Made by a program: the position numbers and the translations under genes. From NCBI GenBank assembly GCA_021464525.1, contig JADRCO010000524.1:1-31690 (forward strand): a DNA stretch of 31,690 bases. The letters run 5' to 3'. The first letter of the stretch is position 1. The number at the start of each line of letters is the position of its first letter. The notes under the pieces were generated by a model, which worked only from the letters and a program-made list of their open reading frames with translations, was not told where the DNA came from and did not search any database. Positions 23,855 through 31,690 of the stretch are shown here, in pieces. The stretch comes from Rhizophagus sp. LPA8_4_AMF (taxonomy: Eukaryota; Glomeromycota; Glomeromycetes; Glomerales; Glomeraceae).

Positions 23855-25255
23855 ATGATGTCTTCTGAAACTTTAGTAAATTCATTATTAAAAGATTTGA
23901 GTCGACTTTATAATGATGCAAATGATTATGATGTAATTATCCAAGTTGGTGAAGAAAATGATATAGAAGATTTTAAAGCACATTCAAATATATTAAAAAT
24001 TAGATCATCATATTTTGATACCGCTTTATCATCAAATTGGGCGAAGAAAGAAGGAAATAATTTTACATTTAAAAAACCGAATATTAATCCTAATATTTTT
24101 AGGATTATTTTAAAATATATTTATACTGGAACAATAAATATAAAATCTGTAATTGTAGAAAATAATCTTATTGAATTACTTATTGCAGCGGATGAAATTA
24201 ATCTTAATGAATTAGTTGATTATATTCAAAATCATATTATTACATTAGATCAAGAATGGTTTAAGAGAAATGAAATTAAATTATATAATACTCTTTCACG
24301 TTATCAAGGAGTTTTTAATATTCTTTATGAACATTTTGAAGAACTTATTAGTAATAATCCTGATAAATTTTTGAATAATTTTAATTTATTTTCAGAATTA
24401 GAAAATGATGCTTTACTTTCACTTATTCAAAGTGATAATTTTAAGATGGATGAAATTGAAATTTGGGATAATTTATTAAAATGGGCTATCACAAAAAATC
24501 CAAATATTAGTAATGATACAACACTTTGGAAAACTAATGAAATTGATATTATTAAGGAAACAATTCAACAATTTATTCCACATATTAGATTTTTTCAAAT
24601 TTCTTCTGAAGATTATTATTATAAAATACGTCCTTTATCCGCACTTTTACCAAAAGAACTTAATGAAGAACTTATTTTATATTATCTTGTACCAGGAAGT
24701 TCATTAGATACAAAAGTATTACCTTCAAGAAAAGTTAATATAGAATCAGTAATTATTGATATGGATCATATTTATCAAATTGTTCATTGGATTGATAAAA
24801 ATCAAGGTGAAGTTTCTTTAAAAATAGTTCCATATGAATTTAAATTACTTTTACGTGGAAGTAGAGATGGTTTTGGTGTAGGTTCTTTTGGAAAAAGATG
24901 TTATAATAAAAGAGCTACACTTATAATAATCAAATTGAAAGATGATGATAAAATCATTGGAGGTTATAATCCTTTAAGTTGGAAAGGTGCTAGTAAATAT
25001 CTTTCAACGAATGATAGTTTTATTTTCTCATTTCAATCTACTCTAAATTCATCATCAACGATTCTAAGTAGAGTTAGGAACGGGAAAAATGCAATATATG
25101 ATTCTGCTTATGATAAACATGGTTTTGGTGATGGTGACCTTCGAATATTTGATAAAGTTTGTGTTCTTAAAGAATACGAAAAAAGGATTATTATAAATGA
25201 TAGTTTCGAAATTGAAGATGTCGAAGTATTTCAAATTGTAAAGAAAAATACGTGA
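23855..25255 (+). CDS. BTB-BACK-TLDc protein, copy 2
   Basis: Single exon. Two ATGs stand side by side at 23855 and 23858. The first is used here (466 aa); the second gives MSSETL, matching the start of copy 1 (MSSEIL). The order is the same as in copy 1: BTB (DYDVIIQVGEEND; FKAHSNILKIRSSYF), BACK-like helices (EIEIWDNLLKWAI), then TLDc (LLLRGSRDGFGVG; KIIGGYNPLSW; VEVFQIVKK at the end). It is clearly a paralogue of the gene at 19158, similar along its whole length but without the polyasparagine runs and with a shorter C-terminus. Likely function is as for copy 1: a cullin-3 adaptor or stress-related TLDc protein, by inference. An AATAAA occurs at 25319-25324, about 64 bases after the stop. 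Confidence 0.92.
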   Translation: MMSSETLVNSLLKDLSRLYNDANDYDVIIQVGEENDIEDFKAHSNILKIRSSYFDTALSSNWAKKEGNNFTFKKPNINPNIFRIILKYIYTGTINIKSVIVENNLIELLIAADEINLNELVDYIQNHIITLDQEWFKRNEIKLYNTLSRYQGVFNILYEHFEELISNNPDKFLNNFNLFSELENDALLSLIQSDNFKMDEIEIWDNLLKWAITKNPNISNDTTLWKTNEIDIIKETIQQFIPHIRFFQISSEDYYYKIRPLSALLPKELNEELILYYLVPGSSLDTKVLPSRKVNIESVIIDMDHIYQIVHWIDKNQGEVSLKIVPYEFKLLLRGSRDGFGVGSFGKRCYNKRATLIIIKLKDDDKIIGGYNPLSWKGASKYLSTNDSFIFSFQSTLNSSSTILSRVRNGKNAIYDSAYDKHGFGDGDLRIFDKVCVLKEYEKRIIINDSFEIEDVEVFQIVKKNT

Positions 25256-26332
25256 TTGAGATCACGAGATCACGAGATCATGTAGGCATTATCAGTCGTT
25301 AGTGTAACCTTTTTATACAAATAAATTTATATTCTATTCGGTGAAAAATTCTGTGATGTGATGTATTATCAAGACTAAACAAGTTTTAACCGATTAAGTT
25401 TGAATTTTACAGTTGAACAACGAATTACCATTTATCATCTCGAAGATCGATGTCTTTACATATTATTTTACAGCAAGGAACAGGAAATTTTTAAAAATAA
25501 CAAAATATTAAATCTTTTAATCGAACCGAATGTATCAAACAAATTTTTTATAAAAAATTAATTAAAAATAAATAGCATGGCAAGGTTGTCACGCGCCAAT
25601 TGTGTCTTTATACACTACTAAAATGTCATAATAATTTTTCTTTTGTTTTCTCAAACGGTGAAGCTTTCATTGATTATTATTGAAAATGTTCTAACACTTT
25701 AATGATCTCGAAGATTAAATTTTTTTCTATAACGTGAATTTTATTGCTTTGCTTTTTGAATTGAGAATTGGATTATTTTTCTTACTAGAAGCCCGCAATT
25801 GAATTATGAGTGTGACGAATTTTTATTGACAATTATTTTCAAATGAGCATTGGATATTTGGATTGGATCAGGTATGACGTCATGTACTTATTCGCACGCA
25901 CTTTTTTTATTTTTTTTTTAAAAAAAAAAAAATAAATCGGATTTTTTTTTAGTATTTATCTATAAAATGAAAAACTCATTGTCGAATTTAATATGAATGT
26001 TACAATATATTTAAACAAAAGCATTTTTTTTTTTCAACATAAATTTCGAGCTTTTCTTATAGATGAAGGTATAAAAGGTTTTATAGTTTTATTTAAAAAA
26101 AGAATTTAAATCAAAAATATTTTGAAATCAATATTGTCATAATAATGTTATTCCATTCAAGTAACATTTTATAAAATATTTTAAATTTTTCGATATTGCA
26201 AAATTTTATTTCGAAATGACTAATGAATTTATATTACTTCTATTGTATATTATCAATAAGTTATAGAAGTCTAGAAAAAATATCTTTATTCTATATAAAT
26301 TAAATATTCATGAAAGAAGTAATATTTCATTT
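25256..26332. other. Intergenic DNA, no gene seen
   Basis: AT-rich spacer between the second BTB-TLDc gene and the repeat behind the kinase gene. Just after the stop is a short GAGATCAC triplication (25258-25280). T and A runs are present near 25900-25935. From about 26250 on, the sequence has a diverged counterpart at about 29585 (see the duplicated segment). No gene was recognised. Confidence 0.5.
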
Positions 26333-26640
26333 GAAAGAGAAAAAACTAAGCGAAAGTAAAAGCGAAGAAAAAAAAAATCCAAAAAAAAGACAGCAATAAA
26401 ATTCGAAACGGTTGTGTTTGTGATAAGGATGAAAAAGAAAGAGAAAAAACTAAGCGAAAGTAAAAGCGAAGAAAAAAATCCAAAAAAAAGACAGCAATAA
26501 AATTCGAAACGGTTGTGTTTGTGATAAGGATGAAAAAAAATTCGAAAAAAAAACTCGAAAAAAACCCGAAAAAAAGAAAAATATATAAATCGAAACGGTT
26601 GCGTTTGTGATAAAATGGAAAAAATAACTCGAAAAAAAAA
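26333..26640. repeat. Purine-rich tandem repeat of about 101-104 bp
   Basis: Copy 1 is at 26333-26436 and copy 2 at 26437-26537. They are nearly identical apart from the length of A runs. A third, diverged copy is at about 26538-26640. Each carries CGAAACGGTTGTGTTTGTGA (GCG for GTG in copy 3) followed by GA-rich sequence. The repeat lies immediately behind the stop of the minus-strand kinase gene and probably forms its 3' untranslated region or downstream flank. The long open frames across it are an effect of missing stops in CT-rich sequence. Confidence 0.85.
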
Positions 26641-26696
26641 GCGAAATAAATAAAACTCAAAAAAATATATATAAAAACGCGGAATAACATAGTACA

Positions 26697-27995
26697 CTAT
26701 TTATATTTGATATTTATGTCACAATCTTCGCAACTTGGCGAGTCTAGCAAGTCAGAATCTTCGTTTTCTGATTCTTCTGTTGCATTGCTTTCACCAATAG
26801 AATTAATATTTTCTAATACATCATTATTTTCAGAATCAATAGGAATAATAGGATCAATAATACTATTAAGCTCTGAAATTACTTGTTGAATGTCTGGTCT
26901 TTTATCTGGATTTTGTTTCCAACATTCTATTTAAATAATAAATTAAAAATTAGGAAAAGCTTTATAAAATTATACAGTACTATAATTTTATACTTACTTT
27001 TATAAAGCGCAACGAATTTACTATTTGTATTAGGAATGGGATTTTCTCTTTTACCATTAAGAATCTCAAGCACAATTTTAGTAGTATCGGTTTTTTTCAA
27101 ACTTTCTTCAAAATCAAAGGGCGATAAACAGCTCGTCAATTCCCAGAATACTATTCCTAAACTATATATGTCGGATTTTTCGGTTAATTCATAACTTTTA
27201 TCTTTGAGAATTTTAGGATCCATGTAAGGTATAATGCCACGCGGTTTAGTAAACTCTTCACTATAGTAGTCTAATCCTTGTAAACGTGAACATCCAAAAT
27301 CTGTTAATTTTATTGTATATTGATGTATCAAGATATTTTTGGGATGCTAAAAAAAAACAAAAAAAAATGGATTAATTATATAACAAAAAACTAATAATAA
27401 ATCATATTATACTTACAAGATCTCCATGTATAATTTTATTATGATGTAACCATGAAATTGCAGCTGCAATTTCGTTAGCAAATTTTAATTGAGTCTCCCA
27501 TTTAATTAAGGTTGTAGCATTGTCCCTCAAATATTTTTCTAATGTTCTACCGTCTGCATATTCAAGAACAAGAGAGATTTCGTCTAAAATAATAAACAAT
27601 GTACTTAATACAAAAGTATCAAATATTTTTTGTACCTATTTTTTTTTTTTTACCTTTTAATTTCGTAATTCCATAAAATTGAATTATATTTGGATTAGAA
27701 GCAATTATCATTAAATTAATCTAGAATAAAATAAAATAAAGCATTTTATAATTTAAATAAAAAAGTTATATTAAATAGAATTATATCAATAACTCACTTC
27801 ATTAATGATTTCTTTCATAGAAACTTTATCTTTGTCGAATTTTTTAATTGCATATTTTGTTAATGTATCCTTCCAATATGCAACATGAACCGAAGCAGAT
27901 CCTCCAGAATCAATCTTAGAAATATTATTAAGGTCTTGGGAGTCGTAGTATTTTTCTTCCAATAATACATCAATAATATTCAACTTGAAACGCAG
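26697..27995 (-). CDS. Protein kinase (Glomeromycete expanded family), 5' end unresolved
   Basis: Exons 27995-27798, 27720-27654, 27583-27417, 27346-26998 and 26926-26697 join in frame to about 332 residues from the TTG at 27983. No in-frame ATG exists before the kinase domain; an in-frame TAA lies at 28001-27999. A short upstream exon is therefore expected, with an acceptor CAG at 27998-27996. Domain signs in order: glycine loop SGGSASVHVA (third glycine absent), YAIKKF with the ATP-site lysine, the hinge LVLEYADGRTL, the catalytic loop HGDLHPKN (HGD for HRD), TDFG, YMDP in place of APE, EKSDIYSLGIVFWE, and CWKQNPDKRPDI near the domain end. An acidic tail of about 50 residues follows. Asp of HGD, Asn and DFG are all present, so it is probably active. 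The substrate is unknown. Confidence 0.85.
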
Positions 27996-27998
27996 CTG

Positions 27999-29584
27999 TT
28001 AGATCGGATTATCCATTTAGTATTATGATATTATGCATTATGCATTATGCACATTATAATTTATTCTATGTTGATCTTTTTTTCGGATAAAAAAAAAACC
28101 ATTTTTTTATATCCGGCTGATCTTTCTGGCTAATTATTTTTCCTTTTAGAAGTTGGGTTAAAGTTAAAAAGTAAGGATAATAATTCTTAACTTTGCAAAC
28201 ATTTCAAAGAAAGATTTTTTACGTCTTTTTATAGGGTTTGATATATAAGCTATACACTAGCCATATCCAATAAGACTTCATAAATGCACGAATGTACCCC
28301 TTCGTCTGTAATGCATATGCTGCATGCGAAGGGATAAAGTTTTTACCGGGGGTGAAAATTTTTCCGTGATCTTTTAGAAAAAAAAAAAAAAACTTCCAGT
28401 TTTTCTGAGAGAATTCTAAATGAATGAATTAGTTTAAACCAAATTAATCTCAATCAATATGATTGCATAATGTAAAGTTACGGAGATTTTATTCCTTCCA
28501 TCTGATATGTTATCATAAAAATAGAATAGAAAATTTATCAGTTATTAAGTTTCGCATAACAATTATAATAATCTTTTCTATTTGAAAAATAATGATGATG
28601 TATTATATTTAGATTGTATTCTATAAATGAATTTATTCCAAGTCACACAGACACTCGTGATTAATGTGTTATTTTTGTAACGGCAATTTTTTGTTAATAT
28701 GCAATGTTACTTTTTTTGTACCGTCAATTGTAAAACAAAACGTTTCTTTGAATCAAGTAGTAACAAGAGAATCAACTTAATGGCTCTTTGGAATCTTAAG
28801 TTTCTTTTGTTTTGTGTAATATTTTGTTTTGTGTAATGATTTGTTTTATCTTTCCTAGTAATAATACTGTAAATTCATTCTCTTACTTTTTTACGGTAAT
28901 AAAATTTATGAGTTTATATTTTATCTTTCTTTGTTCATTCCGCAACAATTTTAACAAAAAAAAAAGAAATTTATAATGCTTGCAATGTTGCTGTCAATCA
29001 ATTCTTTTTCAATTTTAATCGTTTCGTGATCAATAATTAATTTTCTATTAATAACCTTTGTGTGAATATACAGTACTTTCACATCTCTGCAATCAATTTA
29101 AAAAGTACGTGGGTGTATTGTTTGCTTTAATGCGATAGCCAAGCAAAAATTCCACCATTTCCATGTTACAAAATTTAGTAATTTAAGAGGTTTTAAAATT
29201 CACAGACAATTGACAAAATCCTTTTAACTTATTAATAAGTATATAAATAAAAAATTTAAAAAAATTCGTAAGACGTCGATATACTTAAAATCTTATTTTA
29301 ACTGAATTATAAAAACACATAAATATACTGTATTTCTACCTGAGCTTTAGTAAACAAAAAGATTTTTTTTTTTATTTCGATTAAAAGTTTTTACTATCAC
29401 GTCTTTATTTAAAAAAAAAATTATTTATCAAGGAATATTTTAATTTTAGTATTAAAATAATTATTTTCTGTTTTACTTACAGTATTAATTCATTGATACT
29501 GTATAATTACTATATCGTAAAATTTCTTTTGTAGAATCATAAAATACCTATTACTTTTCAATAATAGTATTAAATTATTATTCA
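27999..29584. other. Intergenic DNA upstream of the kinase gene
   Basis: The missing first kinase exon should lie in the nearest few hundred bases, but none could be fixed. A triple TTATGCA repeat is at 28031-28051. The rest is AT-rich with homopolymer runs, and no other gene was recognised. Confidence 0.45.
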
Positions 29585-30165
29585 TCGCACTTGTCAATAA
29601 GTCATAAAGGAAAGATCCTTATTCTATATAAAATAGAATTTCATGTAAAATTAGAAAATAATACTTTTTTCCCAAGCTTTTCTTTAAATAAAGTTAACGG
29701 AAATACTGTAAAGATGAAGAAAAAAATCCGAAAAAAAAGAAAAAAAGATAAATACATAAACTCAATTGTGTTTTTTTAAAAAAATGGAACAAATTTTCAA
29801 AAAAAAAATGCGAAAAAAAATATACACAAAAAAAAAGCTAATCAAAACAAGAAATCTGAAGAACAATACAAACTTGAGAAAGATGCAAAATAATAAAAAT
29901 CCAAGATTTTAATTATTTATAATCGATATTTATCTGAATTTATGTCATAATCTTGTGACACCTTCTGTTGTTATGTTTTCATTATAATTAAAATATTATT
30001 ATTTCCAGGATCAGTAGGATTAATAGGATCAATAACATTAAGTTATGAAATTACTTGGTTAACATTTTATAAAAATTAAAATTAGATTGTAAATTAAAAT
30101 TATGAAAAGTTTTACATATATTATTTTTTTAACTTACTTGGAATAGGTTTTCTTTGATCAGGTTT
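29585..30165 (-). pseudogene. Decayed copy of the kinase gene 3' end and its flank
   Basis: This segment is a diverged duplicate of about 26250-27050. The flank recurs first (TCAATAAGT, ATTCTATATAAA, then purine-rich sequence with CAATTGTGTTT at about 29764). The end of the coding part follows at about 29925-30060: TAGGATTAATAGGATCAATAAC, against AGGAATAATAGGATCAATAA in the kinase gene, then TTATGAAATTACTTGG against CTGAAATTACTTG. Next come the last intron and a scrap of the preceding exon (GGAATAGGTTTTCT near 30140). The tail region is shortened, and the kinase core is missing. It cannot make a working kinase. Confidence 0.65.
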
Positions 30166-30223
30166 ATAAATTTATTTAAGTGATAAGGGCTGTAACTACC
30201 AAGAAATGACTTGGATATTAACT

Positions 30224-30443
30224 GATTCATAACTTTATCACCAGAGGCTAGCAGACATGAAGCTACGGCTTCTCCTAAATACAAGTTAAGGGAAGCTCTC
30301 ATTGCCTTTGGCAGACATGAAAAACTTCAGCAAAATCAATGAATCAGTTGTCACCACCAGAGGCTGGCAGACATGAAGTTACAGCTTCTCCTAAATACAA
30401 GGAAAGCTTTTACCGCTGCAAGCAGACATGAGAAACTTCAGCA
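30224..30443. repeat. Two-copy repeat island with higher G+C
   Basis: Two related units of about 90 bp (30241-30332 and 30357-30443, period about 116) share CCAGAGGCT, GCAGACATGAAG, CTTCTCCTAAATACAAG and a final AAACTTCAGCA. The 10-mer GCAGACATGA occurs four times (30251, 30311, 30367, 30422). Base composition is visibly less AT-rich than the flanks, which suggests a fragment of a repeat family or an insertion. No reading frame or known element was recognised. Confidence 0.8.
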
Positions 30444-31537
30444 TAGTTACATTACCTTCAGCAGTTAGTATAAAAGTACATTATACAGGATACAATTTAT
30501 CTTCTTGACCCTTCCAATATGTAATACAATCAATCAGGTGACAGTAAGCCTATTCCAGTCAGCATTTTGATCATGAAAACTGAAAACCAATCAAAATTTG
30601 CAATTAGAGTTCAAGTTTAAGGCAGTGTTATACCATACATCTAAAACAGAATAATTTTATTCCAACACGTGACAATTAGCTAATTATAAATGTGGATCAA
30701 CAGAATAAATTATTGGTAAATTGCAGATGCAAATCATTTTGTCAACCATGTTACAAATACAAGTATGCAACCTAGATTAGCCTGCATTAAAGCATCAGTA
30801 GACTAGAATTATCAAATATTTTTTACTATAATTAGTAAAATTTTTATCAGAATAAAATCAGAATTTTTACTGTTATCATAATAAAAATTTGTGATTTGAT
30901 ATCAGAATTTTTCTGGGTCTTTGCTATATATTAAAATACTTGTTTTTATCATCTCCAGTAGGACTGATCATGTGATATATAATTGTGACTTTATAATAAA
31001 CTTGTTAAAATACAGTATAATGGATTTTATTGGCTGATTTGCAATGATTCTGATTGGCTGAATTAATTTCATTTCACAACACATTTTAAGAAAAATGATC
31101 ATCTTTATATCAATCTTGCTCATGTAAATCCCAAGGACTTTTAACATGAAAAATAAAAACCTAAATTCTATTATATGTTCAGTCTTTAAAAGTTATAAAA
31201 CAATCTATTCGCTATGTATAATATAGAGGTATTTCTCAAGTTTTTCCTAGTAAAATTTGATGGAGAATAGAGATCATTAGAGATCAATTTTCTATGTATT
31301 ATGATAGAGTAGTATCAAAGGAACATCTTTATAAAATTTCATAATAAACAGATACATTCTTTATATGATGCAATATGACTATTGTAAAAGTATACATATA
31401 TACTATTGTATATACATCAGCAAATTTAATCGGACATAATATTACGTAAATTTACGATTATGTAATATTTCGTAAGTTTTACGGTGAAATATTCCGTAAT
31501 TCTCTAAAATATTTCGAAGGTTTATATCTTCCGAAAT
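30444..31537. other. AT-rich DNA, no gene seen
   Basis: No coding feature was found. ATTGGCTGA occurs twice (31028-31036 and 31053-31061), which is a double CCAAT on the minus strand. Either a promoter fragment or a repeat end could explain it. From about 31430 on, the DNA grades into the satellite with scattered TTACG and CGTAA words in both orientations. Confidence 0.45.
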
Positions 31538-31690
31538 ATTACGGCCGTAATATTGCGAAAGTTTACGCAATCCGTAAGTTTACCGAAACGTTACGGCCAT
31601 AATATTGCGAAAGTTTACACAAACGTAAGTTTACTGAAACGTTATGGCCGTAATATTGCGAAAGTTTACACAAACGTAAGTTTACCAAAA
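31538..31690. repeat. 51-bp satellite running off the right edge
   Basis: Three units are seen: 31538-31589 (52 bp), 31590-31640 (51 bp) and 31641-31690 (cut by the window end). Each has the order TTACGGCCGTAATATTGCG (G/A change at ATGGCC or GGCCAT in copies 2 and 3), AAAGTTTAC, CGTAAGTTTAC, GAAAC. The core ACGGCCGT is a palindrome, and each unit has several CpG pairs in an otherwise CpG-poor region. The array probably continues past the window. Confidence 0.9.

Noticed and set aside
26308-26697. Two overlapping minus-strand open frames of 114-129 codons rich in Phe, Leu and Ser
   Set aside because: They are translations of the purine-rich tandem repeat behind the kinase gene. Low-complexity CT-rich sequence lacks stops, and the frames repeat with the DNA unit.
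29320-29510. TACTGTA / TACAGTA words in opposite orientation, like Tc1/mariner ends
   Set aside because: Only about seven bases match, the inner parts of the supposed ends differ, and no transposase remnant lies between or near them.
1-31690. CRISPR arrays, rRNA genes and retroelement-type coding regions
   Set aside because: No regularly spaced repeat-spacer array, conserved rRNA sequence, or reverse transcriptase, integrase or capsid-like frame was recognised on either strand.

Overview
The window is nuclear DNA of a fungus, most likely an arbuscular mycorrhizal fungus close to Rhizophagus (Glomeromycotina). This is inferred from very AT-rich intergenic DNA, many short AT-rich GT-AG introns of about 55-110 bases, the BTB-BACK-TLDc proteins, and a kinase with the HGDLHPKN catalytic loop typical of the expanded Glomeromycete families. 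No bacterial, organellar or intact viral gene was seen.

Left part (1-4145): no gene found, only AT-rich DNA. A head-to-head pair follows: a minus-strand TMEM135-like membrane protein (4146-6042, nine exons) and a plus-strand Integrator complex subunit 2 gene (6587-11669, 26 exons, 1057 aa). They share a 544-base promoter with a CCAAT box and a TATA box. After a gene-free stretch comes a minus-strand, cysteine-rich four-helix-bundle copper-binding (Csp/DUF326-like) protein of 103 aa in seven exons, one of them only 7 bases long (13745-14545).

Middle part: a possible 56-aa single-pass membrane protein (16020-16190, minus) lies upstream of, and divergent from, a SET-domain lysine methyltransferase of the SETD3/Rkm/LSMT class (16721-18918, six exons, 590 aa). 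That gene has a 13-base exon carrying a conserved motif. Its C-terminal 140 residues look like the first half of a second SET domain, cut off just before the catalytic NH motif. Two paralogous, intronless BTB-BACK-TLDc genes follow on the plus strand (19158-20657 and 23855-25255), separated by 3.2 kb of gene-free DNA with several small tandem repeats.

Right part: a minus-strand protein kinase gene (26697-27995) whose first exon could not be placed, followed downstream by a 101-104 bp tandem repeat. The 3' end of this gene and its flank recur as a decayed copy at about 29585-30165. The window ends with a less AT-rich repeated island (30224-30443) and a 51-bp CpG-containing satellite running off the right edge (31538-31690).

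The genes do not form one pathway. The left half is housekeeping (Integrator, organelle membrane, metal storage, protein methylation). The right half holds lineage-expanded families (BTB-TLDc, kinase) mixed with repeats and a decayed gene copy. All spliced models were built by eye from splice sites, unbroken reading frame and remembered family sequences; no alignment was run.
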